Below, one piece after another: positions 1 to 12,253 of a stretch of DNA of 64,000 bases. The notes below the pieces were generated by a model. The model saw only the letters and a list, made by a program, of their open reading frames with translations. It ran no database searches and was not told where the DNA came from. Positions within the stretch are counted from its first letter, which is position 1. Each line of letters starts with the position of its first letter. Origin of the DNA: Isoetes taiwanensis (Eukaryota > Streptophyta > Lycopodiopsida > Isoetales > Isoetaceae); assembly GCA_021234155.1 (NCBI GenBank), contig JAJEKV010000050.1, positions 9,988,495-10,052,494 of the forward strand, read 5' to 3'. Made by a program: the position numbers and the translations under genes.

Positions 1-1930
1 CCGCGTCGCGGCGACCTTGGCCTCGGTACATTTCTCCATGTTAGTGAAGAGATCCTTACCTCATTTAGCGAGGAGGAATGATGATGGGATTGAGAAAGCG
101 TGAGGAAGTTGCACGCTATGTTTCACGAAGACTGTATTCTCGAAGAAGAGATCAACAACTGATGATGGCACTCCACCGAGGCAAGAAGATTGTCTCCGAG
201 CCGAGGGATTTTATAGAGCGTGGAGCGTAGCTAAGGGCGTCGGTATTGCTAAGAAGGTTGCATTCTCCAAGTGTGACACTTGTGGGGTTATCCATGCGAA
301 GGCTGTTGAAGACCAAGGATGAGGCTGAAAGGAGAATCTTGCATGATGAGAGAAAAGGGCACATAGACTAGAGCGCTTAATCATGTGCATCGATGCTTGG
401 TCATGGAAATTTCCCGGTTATCCTGTGGAGGCCATCCGCCGAGACTATGTATGTATCATTCCGACAAAATGGATCGAGGCAAAGACTATGATTCCAAAGT
501 TGCTCACCGATCGTGAAGTCCCTTTGGAGACTAGATAAAAGGCAAAGACTTCATTGGCGAGGTGCACTTACCCGGCCGTAAGGAGAGTCCTATGGAAATT
601 TTGCTTTGGATGCGTGAATTAGGACGACTCCAACTTCCACGTAGGTTCCTTGAATAGTATTTTGAGAGGTTGGAGTACGCCTAATGGGTGTTAGGTATCT
701 TGCATTATCGATCCATCCAGTCCCAATTTGGGCAAAGGGCTATACGTGACACCACAGCTTCAACATCAAATTGTCGCTATCACGGCAAGAGCATCCCGTT
801 GCCCTCTCCCTCAACTGAGGACCCTCGATGAAGCGCCTCCCTCGCCAAATTGATGTTGCAACTAGACGATGCATCTGGACAAAGGAAATAAAATAGGTAT
901 GTATTCTCATATCTTTCGTACCTTGTATATCGGTGTTTTTCGAGGAGATTGAGTTAGGTTTATGATGCCTGGCCATACACATGATATAGATGCTATGTTT
1001 GGTAATTTTCATCTACCTTGAAGAAAGCGAAGTGCTAACCATGCGAGTTGTTGTATGAATTTCATGCGGTGAAATCTCAACCGCGCCGATGTCATATCTT
1101 GATGATAAAAGGTTCAGTTAAGGAAAGGTTTCATAGAAGGGTATATCCTGATGGGAAAGATAGATTGGTAGTCTGTGAGCCTCGACCTTTACGAGTTTTA
1201 CTATATGAATGGTAGTGGCTGTCATGTACCATAAAGGCTCGATCCCTACGTTAGGTGGATTGGTTACTATTTCTTTGGAATAAGAATGTGGAAAGAAGGA
1301 GGATGGAAAACCCCTAATGCCGTCTGAAATCCGAAGATGTTGGCACCTAAGACCTCGATTGAAAGACATTGGTCAGCTCAAAGCGGTATCCATAAGCATA
1401 TCCTCCATTGAATTGCATGCTCGGCCGAACAAGAAGGGGCACATCGAGGAGGCGACCAAATATACAGCACAATTCTGGCCGACAATTGAATATTGGATAG
1501 GACTCTTGCAGCATCACGGGTAACATCACCAATGTGGAAAGGTCCTTACGAGGACTTTTGGCAGCGCCAAACCCAAGATAGACTTGACATACGATGGTAA
1601 TTGGCTGTGGGTGGAGCCAATTACAGCGTCACTCGCTTATGTTGGTCCATTGAAGGATAAGCCAATTACCCGGAATTCAATCCATTCAAAAAGGATTTGA
1701 AGAAGGGCATGTTTGCGTATTATGGCCTTGATGATGTCTTGTGCCCAACATGGCTAAGGAGTATGCCTCTGAGAAGGAACCCCAAATGGATGATAAGAAA
1801 GACAACCCGAGACTATCGAGGTCACTTGGGCAGGAGCATGTCACATTAGGAACGAGGTGTTCGATGAACTATATCGGTGTTGGAAGAGAGATGGAGGCCC
1901 GATGACTGCTAGTGACGCATTGAGATAGAA
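1..1930. other. Unresolved degenerate sequence, possible pol remnant
   Basis: No gene could be assigned. Open frames on both strands are short and overlapping. Two plus-strand scraps resemble retrotransposon integrase: SKCDTCG near 265-290, like the Cys-X2-Cys end of the zinc-binding domain, and TKWIEAK near 465-490, like the block after the first catalytic Asp. They are in different frames, the expected residues between them are missing, and a possible DFIGEV (about 545) follows rather than precedes TKWIEAK. It may be a scrambled Ty3/gypsy integrase, but the match is too weak for a firm call. Confidence 0.25.
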
Positions 1931-1969
1931 ATTATCGACTACGTTTGGAGTCGCCGAATAAGAAAAGCT

Positions 1970-4330
1970 ACCAAACAACATCCAAAGATTCGTTTGATGC
2001 CTTGAAGCATATGCGGCACTAGGATGTATGTTAGTGTTATCGAAGCGTCTGTTTTATAAAAAGTCCACAATTCAAGGTATTGTCCATATTTAATGAAACT
2101 GTGCTTATTTCTATTTGTGCCATCCATGCGTGATTTCAGACGATGATCTATAGTAACTTTGTGCTCTCCTTGAAACATGTTCATTTCACGCTTCCTCCAT
2201 GAAGTCTCAGTTTGTACGGCATCTAACCATGTACGGCTCAACAACAAAGTATAAGTTTCAGCATACTGAAAACTTCAAAACCATGAAATCCAAGATTGCT
2301 TCCACCTCATAAACCTTCTTCATTTGATTGAATGCTTTGAGCATCATAGTTGTCGGTTCCATCATTTTCAATCCAACAGCTGCCGGTATCTATGTTGGCA
2401 TCTTTGATTAAATATCCATTAATACTCACATCACAAAGAAATAGCCCTGGATCCTTGGATTGCCGGGCTGGTGGCTCCATTCTACTCTTATTGGTATCAT
2501 TTGAGATGATTTGTTGGACTGAAATTTCTGATTTTTGTTAAGCATAACTCTTGCAACAAACTAGAAGAATAATAATGCATCAATTGCTCAAAGAGTAAAT
2601 TAATGACTTTAGTGGCAAAACGGCTGATCACATCATCTTCATTTTGAATTTCCTTGTCCACAATAGGAGGCATCACTATGGGCTGATTTTCTTCTATAGA
2701 ATGAAAGCTACATTACGTAGGCGACTGATGAATTACACCTTCTTAAGTCTTTGATACCTTCAAACGTTCCTTCAAAGCCTTGGAAAAAGAAGTCTTAGTC
2801 TTCTCAATTAACATTTTCTTTTCGTGGTTCTTGGACCACCTTTTGTGATCTTGTAACGCATTTACTTCTCAATCTCTTCTTCTTCTTCGAAATGGGTCCA
2901 ACTGCTTTTAAATCTGGAGTAGAAGCTGGTGGATACGTACTAGAATGGAATGGCTCTCTCTATAGTACCCACTCTACGGTGAAGAAAGAGATTTTCTTAT
3001 AATTACCCTTTTAAGCGGGAGAGCGAGTTGATGCCCTCTTGTTCTCGATACTTGGACTCCCACATCCTCGTATTTCCCTTAGTGGGGCTCTCGCGTACAT
3101 ACTTTATTACTTTTTAAATATAAATATATATCTTACCATCAAAAAAGAAAAAAAGAGTCCTTTGTCTACCTCAATAAATCCACAATTTACTCTTGATTTT
3201 GCCTTTTCTTCTTCTTAAGCTCCTGATAAGAGCCTTAGCGAGGATTATCAATGTACTGAATCTTGAATCGGACATCATTATTAGGAAGAGGTACCATTCA
3301 AACACTTGATGCCTTAATTGGTTACTTGTTGGTTGCCCATTCCGGTTTTCCATGAATTTTCCAACAAGTACTCTCATCATGCTTAGTTATCCGCATAACT
3401 TGCAATACAAAGGGCCTTACTTGGATACCATCCACTGTTGTGGCTGCACCATTTGTGAAATGCTGGAACTCATTGGAACTTGTTGAGCAATTAGAGCTTG
3501 TGGCATCCATTGGAACTTGTGTGATAGGTAGCACTTGCATTGGTTGAATGGAATAGGAGTGGAGTGCTTGTTGCATAACAGCAAATACGGATTGACCCTC
3601 TCGAGAATCTCTTCTCCTACATTCTTGATCTATTTATGGCCCTTTATTTGGCATCTTGAGGCAGAATTTCAACAGAAATGTCCAATAGACCCACAATACT
3701 CACAGAAGTAGGCTGAACCTCCCTTGGCTTCTCACCAGTGTAAGCTTAGAAACCTTGCACCGTATCTCTGTTTTATGCTGCGGGTAACAGCTTCTTAATG
3801 TATTCGGCTTTCTTATTTGTGAGGCATATTTTTTGTGCCTCTAACAATGTTGTAGGCTGTTTAGCCTTCACCTTATGAGCAATAGCTCGTTTCGAAGCCT
3901 TCACGCATACCATTGGATATCCATTTCATCACTCCTTGCAATCTTCAATGAACCGGCACGAGAACCGCCAATATACCTCTGATTATACTCTCTAATTGAT
4001 TCATCTTCCTTTTGTGTGAAATTGGTCCACCTTTCCATGATCTTATCCTTACCATGAACTTCTTGATAATTAGCAGTAAAGCTTCCTTTAATTCACGATA
4101 TGTCATGGTATCAGCTGAGTTGTGCCCATTCCTCCAGATCTTGCAAGAACTATGAAACCAAAGCAAATGTCGGTATTTGGTAATTTACATTCGGCAATAC
4201 CTCTCAAACTTCACAATATGCTTCAAGGATCTTTCGATCCTCGGATCATCAAACTTTGGAATCCCCATTGTCTAAAACCCCATACCATAGGTGCTAATAC
4301 AACCATCTGTCTCTTCTTGGGTTTCTTGGG
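1970..4330 (-). pseudogene. Ty3/gypsy gag-protease remnant
   Basis: Minus-strand remnant of a gypsy-type gag followed by aspartic protease, the protein that packages element RNA and the enzyme that matures it. Reading 4,170 to 3,890 on the minus strand, the capsid core shows LKEALLLIIKKF, then a stretch reading ESIREYNQRYIGG after a frame shift. A Cys-X2-Cys-X4-His zinc knuckle (CEYCGSIGHF) lies near 3,710-3,665. The protease active site reads INGYLIKDANIDTGS, with IDTGS at 2,393-2,379, and the later LLSRTWLDA block lies near 2,245-2,218. The frame is broken many times. No reverse transcriptase follows at 1,930 and below, so the element is truncated or rearranged there. LTRs and primer site were not found. 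Family recognition comes from the knuckle plus the DTG motif in the right order; the clade is not determinable. Confidence 0.65.
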
Positions 4331-5523
4331 GGTGGAAAAAGCGAAATTGAATCTCCCTTCAATTTGAAAAACAGAAGTGGATAACCTTCTAGATCGGTAA
4401 ATGGAATCACAAAACCTCCTGGATCGAGAATTAGACCCCGGTCTGCTCCCAAATCACGAAAAGCAGAAATTGAATCTTGATGCAATTTTGAATGGCCCCA
4501 AAAGATTGAGTCACGGTCCTTCTTGTGCGATGGAAGCTTGTTGGGATATCCTTCTTACTTCTCTTGGGCGCCAAAACTATGCTCCCCTTATCAAATTCTA
4601 CCCCACAAATCAATTATGGCAAAATTCCCTTCACACAAGAAATTGCCTTTTCACCGATGTAGATGTAGTTCTTTCTGCGGCGAACACCAATACCAATGGT
4701 AATAACTCCTTTTTCAATGGAAATTCTGGTAGATCAATGAGTGCGTCGAGCCGATTAATTACAGCCAAATTGTTAGAGCTTACGAACTCTAACGCTTGCA
4801 AAAGGATGAAAAATAACAATCAAGCTCAATCCTATCGGATCAAAGGCAATGCACAACACAAAAGAATCATCATCGCATAGCTAGATCAAACTGGAAATGC
4901 TCTCTCCCAATACTGCGGTCCCTCTCACGTTTCTCCTCTCTCTGCTCCGGATGTCTGATTGATGATCATACCTCCATAATGCATCGTGCAAAATCCTGCA
5001 TGCGTGCGTAATAGTATATCACTCCATATCGGTATACCTCTTCTATACCACCTCAATAGTGGTGAGTGTGATTAGTGTTGATACCAAAGTGTGGTGGTGG
5101 TGTAGGGAGTGTGGTGAGTGGTGGCGAGTGTATTGATGAGTGTGGTGATGAGTTGGTGAGTGTTGACCACCCATGACAACATAGACTTTTATCTCCTAAA
5201 AACACTCGCTGGATCACGATGTCAATCAAACGCGTATGTTTCAAACAGTTGACCCGGACGGGCCAAGCCGGGCCAAACGGGGAGCCAGGAGCGGCCGGCG
5301 GGCATGCGAGGCCAGGTAAATGACCGGTGAAGCGGGCGAAGCGGGCAGACAAGCGGTCTTGACCCAGCATTGCTAGCTAAGCTAACCCAAACTACGCTTT
5401 GTAACTATATGAGAAAGCAAGTGTAACTTGACACAAAGTAACAAGGTGTTGTAAACGAGGGGTTGCCCTCTAGTGGCTTGACAGTGTGTTTTCATGTTGT
5501 TTGTTTGTTTCGTGTTGAGTCTT
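4331..5523. other. Leader-like and GT-rich sequence left of the chromovirus
   Basis: The first half is probably the untranslated leader and gag start of the minus-strand gypsy remnant. It has an uninterrupted plus-strand frame of 159 codons (4,401-4,880), Asn-rich and without recognisable domain, which is most likely antisense to gag. From 5,053 to 5,170 the plus strand is almost all G and T with repeated GTGGTGAGTG-like words. From 5,230 to 5,370 it becomes GC-rich. No LTR boundary or primer site could be placed. Confidence 0.3.
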
Positions 5524-7590
5524 TGAGACGGACCCAACCCTCTTGGCATGGGCCATCGCCCGCGTTACAACATAAATGACACTTAACACAAAATGACCTT
5601 GCTATCGTAACAATACAAATTCATACAAGAACTGCCAAAACTTCTAATTCATATTCATATATATCCCAACTTGACAATAAATTAGGTGCACACATTACAT
5701 GACCACATCACCACATGTGATATTAGACAACATATAGTCTCACAGCTTATACAAAAGATATGCTAACAACATGTCCAAAAGATAACAGCGAGGGCGTCAC
5801 GCACCAACAAAAACATAGCGAGTTCCACTCGGATCCCCATCGGTGACTAAAGAGGACCGATAGACCCGGACTCTCGAAGGCTCATCGCTGACTCTCGGGT
5901 CAAGAGGTCAACCCGGTTTATATACGCTCATAATAAATTTAATGCGAAGAGATCAATCGGCTCATGAATCCGATTAGCCCGACACCAACTCACGGCTCAT
6001 CCCCAATTCTCACCGAGAACTACCCGCGTTGAAGGAATCTAAGTGTAGCGTGATGCTTGGCTCATCTGAACATGCCATCTTTAGCAACATACAACAAGCA
6101 AGAAGGGGTTAGTCCACATGGACTAAGTGGGTAACACTAGGGTAGGGAACCAAGAACTATATTAATCATGGAATATTAATCTATGTTCAATATACGACAA
6201 GAGAAACTTACCTCGCTCCATGTTTCATGCAAACGGTTAGGTGATTAAATCTCAAACAATCTCAAGTCTAAATGCATAACTACATGCCTAGGATCTCTGA
6301 TCCAGTCCAACTTTCCCCTTGGGTCGCGACCCCAAGGAGACATATTCCAATCCACTGTACGTATAGGCCTTAAAACAAGGGGGCTCCCCTTGGCCTCATC
6401 CGTCTAGCCCTCCCCTCGGCCACCGGATCTTGAGGAGTCCTGCAGCAGCCCACCCTAATACACACTAAAAGCGGAACAATCATTCCCATGGCTAACTACA
6501 CTTATTCCTACACTACTACTCCCACAAATTCCTTATATCCCCTAAGATCATTCCGTAAAATATCCCATAACCATCCACCCTAGGGCCACAACTCAGTTAA
6601 TCAATTTCGCCACTAACCCGTTAACTATGTCTATTTCCCATTTTATAGAATTACACCACTTCTTTAGCTTTTGTAGCATTATTATTAGGGCCCTAGTGCT
6701 AAATTGAATGGGCAAGGAAGGAATAGGCACAACTGATGCAGTAATCCCCCTTGAAAGAGTAGCATCAAGTAGCAGTAATCCTAAAGGTGTGGTCCATGCT
6801 AGAACATAAAGAAATATTCATGTAGGGATGAAACCTTAAGATTATAAGATTTATTAAAGTATCGGTGCACCTAATCCTGATATCTATCTAAAAGCGTATC
6901 CGGTAATCGAGGCCAGAGAGTTTGTGGCCAAGAGAGGCAGACAGGGTTCCAAGGCTTTGTTCAGGAGATCATCTGAGAACTCTATCAAAGTCAAATCTCA
7001 ACACAAAGGTCGGATAGCCGGAAGCATGGCCGGGCTCAGTTTTAGTATGGCGATCACGAGGGCATTGAGGCCGAAATTACCAATAATTACTGGTCGGATT
7101 TAAACGGCTCCAGAGTGGCAGGGCTCTACAACTAAAAGGTATTCGTCCCCTCTAAAACTAGTTTTCCATTATATATCTGGTGCAACAAAAAATCCATCTC
7201 CCAGGCTAAGGCCGGCAACAACAGAACGAAATTCCTATGAAGCCAGCTGAGGTTTTTATAGCCATCTATATATGGCCGAATCTCTACAGATTCAGATTTC
7301 TACAACTGAAGTAATTTCAATGCAGGGCTCGGATTCTAATCATCAGATCTGGAACTACCATATAGAGTCGGCAGGTGGCAGAGCGACGTTTCCTTGAGGC
7401 AATCTTGGATGCATACAACTACATGGCAGTTAGTGGGGAGCAAGGGCGGTTGGATAACCCAGCAGTTCATCTAACAATCCCAGGCTTGATAAGAACTATA
7501 GGCTGGTGATTGGCTCCGACAATGGTTTCTTCCTTCCCGCGATTCCAGTCGAGAACTAAACAATATTAGAGTTACTCACCCGCAGAGGCA

Positions 7591-7838
7591 TAATAGACAT
7601 AAACAAAGACGACATTGGAGCTAACGCCAAAAGCTTGGCATGTATTATAGAATTGAGCCTTTTGAATACAACGTGGTAGCGATGGACCTGCCTGGATTGG
7701 CAATTGCCCACCGCCATGCAAGCTTCCACAGTTAGCTCCTAGATTGCTGGAGCCCTACTTGAGAAACAATAAAGGTCCGTGGACCTAGCGTCAACGAACT
7801 CTTTAAAAACAATTACTTCTTGATACTTGTAACATCAA
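7591..7838 (-). repeat. copia 3' LTR
   Basis: Direct repeat of 12,254-12,503. Both begin TAATAGACATAAAC and end CTTGTAACATCA on the plus strand and share long blocks such as ATTGAGCCTTTTGAATAC and CCACCGCCATGCAAGCTTCC. On the minus strand the LTR starts TGATGTTACAAG. A terminal CA is not evident at the other end, which reads ATTA. Confidence 0.85.
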
Positions 7839-7840
7839 TA

Positions 7841-7856
7841 CTCCCCTCCAAAGTGA
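7841..7856 (-). other. copia polypurine tract
   Basis: On the minus strand ACTTTGGAGGGGAG lies directly before the start of the 3' LTR. A purine run at this place primes plus-strand DNA synthesis in LTR retrotransposons. Confidence 0.7.
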
Positions 7857-8189
7857 TACATTGCCATACCAGAAAAACATTTGTCACGAAATCTAAGCTT
7901 TAGCCGGATTTCTTGAAGCATACATGAAACAGAACTGCAACGCTCAAACTTCAACAGACTCCAAACTTCCATGTTGAAATGCTTCAAAATTCTTGAAAAA
8001 CTTCAGCAGCTTAGCGAAATGAGCTCCCCTTTCATGATACACCAGAGTCCATTCTTCAAAGGATGATGTTTAAACCTGCATCATTCCCATCTCATGGACA
8101 CTCATAGTGCCTTTTCTTTCCAAAGGGGTTTAGTAAGAACATCTGTGTCATATGGTTGGTGAGCTGTATGCAATGGTGATCTTCCTTCT

Positions 8190-8640
8190 TCAACCTTCTC
8201 TCTTGTGAAATGATATTGGGTTTCAATATGTGTTTTAACCTTAGAAAAATTGCTAGGGTTCTTAGCAAGGCTTCTTTACTGCTTTTGTTATTAATTTTAA
8301 AATGGCCGGTGAGTTTTACTTGCTCGGCTCAAGATCCTTTAGAAATTAGATGCGAGCCAAATTGCTGTAGCTGCTGCACAGCGCCAGCCCATATATTCAG
8401 ATTCACCGCGTTAGCACGGCTGTGGCTACGCTTCTTAACGCACCAACTAATGACTTCCCTTGCGGGTTGAAGCGAGAATCACGTGCGGGATTTCTGCTAT
8501 GAATTTCGCTGCATGTCGGCATCAACAAGTCCAATAACTTGCAAATATGGTTTGATGTCACCATGATAACTGCAACCCAATCTGGAAGTCTGCTGTAAAT
8601 GTCGAAGGATTTCGTTTGAGTGCTTGCCAATGGGTGACAC
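8190..8640 (-). pseudogene. copia RNase H domain
   Basis: C-terminal part of the copia polyprotein; the enzyme degrades the RNA of the RNA:DNA hybrid. On the minus strand, after the region expected to carry the ADADW-type motif (it reads GLVDADMQRNS near 8,535-8,500), come SEYMGWRCAAATAIWLA (corrupted AEAEYMAA block, about 8,405-8,350), then SLAKNPSNFSKVKTHIE and QYHFTRE near 8,265-8,205. That last pair is the conserved 'LAKNPVFH..KHIDI.YHFIRE' end of plant copia elements. Several frame shifts are present, so no continuous product is possible from this sequence. Confidence 0.8.
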
Positions 8641-9720
8641 TGGGTGTTCCATGGAATTGGCTAATGGTGATCACACTTCCGAGGAAATGTCAGTGCATCG
8701 GACCATTAAGATGCATCAATGAGCCCACTATACTTCGAAAGATAGTGGAATTTGTGGATCAAGAACCTCACGTAGTGGAACAATCATCAAATGATAAGTG
8801 GCCGAGGTAGCGAGAATTACTTACGGTCTGAGACTTGTCCATGTTGCACTTTGAAGAAGAGATTCAATGGCTTTGCTTTGGTGCAAGCGATGGTTTTCTT
8901 GCAGTCCGTATTATTTGCATTCCCAAAAAATGCTTCAATGCGCAAGATCACATCATGTGAAGGTTCTCTCTAAGGCACCTTTGAGGCTGTGACATCGAGA
9001 AATGAAAGAGTTAGGCTGCGAGGAATAAAATCATCGACATAGAGTACCACAATGATGATTTTTGTTATTGGAAGTCTTGATATAGGCGTTCCAATCTGCT
9101 TCACTTCTAGTAAATCCGCTTTGCAAAAGAATGAATGTATGGTCTTGTACCATAGCAGGTAAAGGAATTTGTTGTTTGAGGCCATAAATGGCCTTTTTGA
9201 GTACACACTTTGTGCTCTTCCCCTTTGACCTGGTATCGGTGGATTTGTCGAAGCCTCCTCATGCAAGAAGGCTGATTTCCGCGTCCATTTGTTGCAAAAT
9301 CTAGGTCCCTGCTTACGGCAGCAAGGCTAGGGCGGATTCCTAGCGAAGACAACGTACGGTGCATAGGTTTTCATAAAGGAGAATCTGCTTATACTGTTTG
9401 TTTGGGAGCAGCCACCGAGCTACCAAAGCGAGCCTTGTACCTGGATATAACATTATTCTCATCATACTTCAACTGTAAACCATTTGCATGTGATGGCTTT
9501 CGTCTGGAGGAGATCTTGAAGGGGTCCATGTCTTGTTCTCCATAAGGGGAAGTGTACTCTTCATCCATGGCTGATTTCAATTGCTGATGTTTAGGGCTGT
9601 TCTGCTTGGTGATAGGACCGCAGGTTCATCAATGGATGCATTGCTATGAAGGGCAATGAAATCCTCTAAGGCTTCCTACTATTCAAGTAGTCAAGCATTT
9701 TGTCGATTGGCTTGGGCTGC
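8640..9720 (-). pseudogene. copia reverse transcriptase
   Basis: RNA-dependent DNA polymerase of the nested copia element. In order on the minus strand: KSAMDEEYTS at the start of the domain (9,580-9,550), RYKARFG (about 9,435), a block corresponding to 'DLEIHQMDVVTAFLNGEL' with several shifts (about 9,300-9,250), VKGEEHKVC and LKKAIYGLKQ in two frames (9,230-9,170), then IIVVLYVDDF with the catalytic YVDD near 9,050-9,025. Downstream HFLGMQIIRTARK and YRSIVGSLMHLNGP-like blocks (8,930-8,690) form the connection to RNase H. The upstream linker reads LHSNASIDEPAVLSPSRTAL. Motifs are very recognisable; frames change at least every few dozen codons. Confidence 0.88.
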
Positions 9721-9744
9721 TGTTTGACCTCCGTGGTGGGGAAG

Positions 9745-10125
9745 GGACATTGGGGGCATCATCACCCCACCTCCGAATAAATTACCCACCAAGCCCCTCC
9801 CTGATCTTGTTCGAGGAAGCATGGGCCGAGGGGCGCAAACCAACATTAAACTTTCAAAATCTTTGGATATCGCGCATATGTTCACTTATCCATGAGAAGA
9901 AGCGAGGGAAAATAGGGCACCGATCTCTTCCTTGCATGTTTGTAGAATACGGGGACACTATCAAGGGATATAAGGCATACGATTCCTTCCCTTAAGAAAA
10001 TGGTCATCGCTGAAGTGTGGCTTTCAATGAAAGGATTATCGCGTGGTCAAAACACGAAACCACCTAAATATGATCCACTCACTCTTGCCGCAGTGAGCAT
10101 GAAAGTGCTAGTGATGACTCGAAGA
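9745..10125 (+). pseudogene. copia integrase C-terminal part, inverted
   Basis: This stretch encodes the end of the copia integrase but on the plus strand, opposite to the rest of the element. It reads a PTKPLPD / GRKPTLNFQN block (9,780-9,860), then KRGKIGHRSLPCMFVEYGD, TIKGYKAYDSF (to 9,990) and FNERIIAWSKHE (to 10,060), matching the conserved 'KLD.RS..C.FVGY.D..KGYK.YD......RDV.FNE' of copia elements. It is exactly the segment missing between the integrase core (ending near 10,130) and the RT (starting near 9,720). The simplest reading is a local inversion of about 380 bp inside the element, or an assembly artefact. Confidence 0.8.
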
Positions 10126-10129
10126 TGAG

Positions 10130-10760
10130 GTGAATGAGGTCCAGCATGATTAACCTGCTTGCAGTATGCGGCTTCAACCCAAAATCGTGCTCAATGTTCT
10201 TTGAGAGTAATCATGGCTCGTACCGAGGAACTGTCTGTTCTTCCTCGACTACTCCATTCTATTTGGTGTTCATGGGCCGCAAAGTTTCATGGATGATACC
10301 ACATTGTTGAGGTGCTTTCGATTGAATTCATCACTCATAAATTCCCCTCCTTGATCGATTCGATCATTTGACTTTCTTATGGAAAGTTTTCCAGCCGTAA
10401 TTACGCCCTTTGTTTTGAAGAGTTGTCGCCCGGACTTGTATTGCATAAAGAAAGATCAATTCTTCTTTGTGCAATCATCTACAATGAAGCAAGTAGCGTG
10501 AACCTCCTATGGATCTTACTTTCATTGAGGGACCCGGACACATCCATGTGTAATACATCAGCTGTAAGGGTGTTGTACCCTTATTACTTTTGATTTAGCA
10601 AGGATAGGATTTTCTAGCAAGCTTGCCTAAAGCGCATCCCTCCACATATACCATCCAGGGGCTTTGATTGTAGGCAGGCCGGTTACAAAGTTTCTTTTCC
10701 TTGGTGTGCATTAATGGTGGAAGTTCAATCTTTGTGTTCACTTCTTTGCTCAACTAATCG
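10130..10760 (-). pseudogene. copia integrase zinc-binding and catalytic core
   Basis: Joins element DNA to the host chromosome. The minus strand reads VEGCALGKLARKSYP at the end of the zinc-binding (pre-integrase) domain near 10,640-10,600, LHMDVSGSLNES with the first catalytic Asp near 10,555-10,520, YKSGRQLFKTKGVITAGKL in alternating frames near 10,440-10,390, then a GGEFMSDEFNRKHL block (10,350-10,300), NTKQNGVVE-like and RKNRTV-like remnants (10,270-10,235), and RAMITLKEH plus RFWVEAAY to 10,160. The D-D-E layout and spacing fit Ty1/copia. The remaining C-terminal part is inverted at 9,745-10,125. Confidence 0.85.
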
Positions 10761-10779
10761 TCTGAGGTAGCCCTATCCT

Positions 10780-11110
10780 CTCTCCTTTGGCCACAATATT
10801 GTTGGTCCCATCTTTAACTATGCATTGGCCATTTCAAAGGTGGCGAAAAGACCAGCATCATCCATTTTGGATATGGATGTCGGATTTAGCCGAGCTCGGG
10901 GACATACAATGCATTCTTTAAGTGGATGTCTCGGTGGCGGTGCAAGTGTAATGGATCCACTTCCTTTGATAGAAGCTGACTTCCCTTTCAATTTTCACCT
11001 TGCTCCCTCGGTATTGCTCGAAGTCACGTGAATAGATCCCTTTGACCCGATCCTTATATGGTCACTTGCTCCTGAATCCAATAGCCATGCACGGTACGTA
11101 GGTTTGCCAC
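10780..11110 (-). pseudogene. copia protease
   Basis: Aspartic protease that cuts the polyprotein. The minus strand reads TYRAWLLDSGASDHIRIG with the DSGASDH active site at 11,078-11,058. Then follow SKGSIHVTSSNT, and a block resembling 'LHNALYVPEL...SISKMDDAGLFATFE' near 10,920-10,850, which is the usual linker from protease to the pre-integrase domain in plant copia elements. Two frame shifts separate these blocks. Confidence 0.85.
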
Positions 11111-11119
11111 AAGGCGGTA

Positions 11120-12200
11120 CACATCCATTTTTCTTTAAAGCTGCACCATGGTTTCCACAAGTCTCCTTCATCTAGAGGAGCTGACCATAGCTGTGGGATT
11201 TTTATCCGCAGAACATAAGCATGAAGGGGCTTAATACACCATTTAAAAGAATCATTATGTTGAAGAGTAATAGACTTATCTTGTTGAGGTTGTTCCATCG
11301 ATTCTTCTTGATGCGGCTACAAATGCCCTTGCTCTTGACACAAATGAGTCAGCATAGAGCTTTCATCACGAGCGATGATGATCTTGCTTTTTCTTTGGCT
11401 CCTCCTTTTTCTTTCTTTTCCTTACGTAGAGATGAGGGGCAATCTTTTGGCTATATGTCCATGCTTATTGCAATTGAAGCATTTTCTTTGTTTCACCTCC
11501 TTCTTGTTTACCAACCAAAGCACGCCCTTCATTGTTGCTAGGTTTCTTGGCTCCCAATTGATTTGTCTCTTCCATGAGGATACGCTGTACGCGCCATTCA
11601 AGGTCTACATGTTCTTGAGAACCTGTAGAGATTCTTCACATTATTGTAGGCGGATGGCGGCCCGTCCGGCTGATGCACCTACTAGAAGATCATCATCGGG
11701 CCTTTCTCCATTCCTCAGCTGGAGTCTTTGCAGCTTTTTATCTTTGAATAAACTCTTGAGGTACATTGCGCACGTCTTTGAGCTTTGTGGTGAATATCGC
11801 AGCATACAAGTTTGCTGGCTGTGAGAAGTGCTTTCTGTAAATTGCGTTCAATTGTTCCCGGGCATCCTTTGCACTCTCGGCGGCTTCAACTTGTGCTATC
11901 ATTGTATTATCCGGATGCTTCATCATTCTATTTCTTGCTTCCCGGTCCTGCATCCATCTTAGTTGGGCATCTTGTTGCTTCACATGTCTTTTACATATGA
12001 TTCAAACCACAGTTCCTTAGCTCCCTTGACTTCGCGAAATTTTGTTGTCGAGTGCATCTGGTACGGTATCGTTGGCTTTGGTTCATCGCACGAAGCGATG
12101 TGCCATAGCCTTTGTTTACTTCTTCCCTCTGACCTTGATAAACCCGGTAGAGCGCGATGAGATCGTTAGCTTTTCTATGTATGCTTGGATTGTTTTTTCC
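11120..12200 (-). pseudogene. copia gag with CCHC zinc knuckle
   Basis: Structural protein of the virus-like particle. An open stretch of 81 codons (11,983-11,738, minus) carries DNTMIAQVEAAESAKDAREQ followed by QLNAIYRKHF and IFTTKLKDVRNVPQEFIQR, the helical capsid core of copia gag in which tAkeaWe.L is typical. Nearer the C-terminus KCFNCNKHGHIAK lies at 11,484-11,446; the final Cys of the CCHC knuckle (DCP) is moved out of frame by one extra A. Start codon not assigned. Confidence 0.82.
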
Positions 12201-12240
12201 TTCACCGAGGCGATTTATGCTGTTTCTCCGCGGTCGTTAC

Positions 12241-12253
12241 GCTCACGATACCA
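12241..12253 (-). other. copia primer-binding site (initiator tRNA-Met)
   Basis: Directly inside the 5' LTR the minus strand reads TGGTATCGTGAGC. The canonical plant copia primer site is TGGTATCAGAGC, so the match is exact but for CA read as CGT, consistent with the error pattern noted elsewhere at CAG sites. Confidence 0.75.

Noticed and set aside
460-560. Firm call of a gypsy integrase from TKWIEAK and DFIGEV
   Set aside because: The two blocks are in the wrong order and different frames, with no neighbouring catalytic residues.
4401-4880. A 159-codon plus-strand open frame
   Set aside because: Asn-rich, no domain, and antisense to the leader/gag start of a minus-strand gypsy remnant. Most likely chance.
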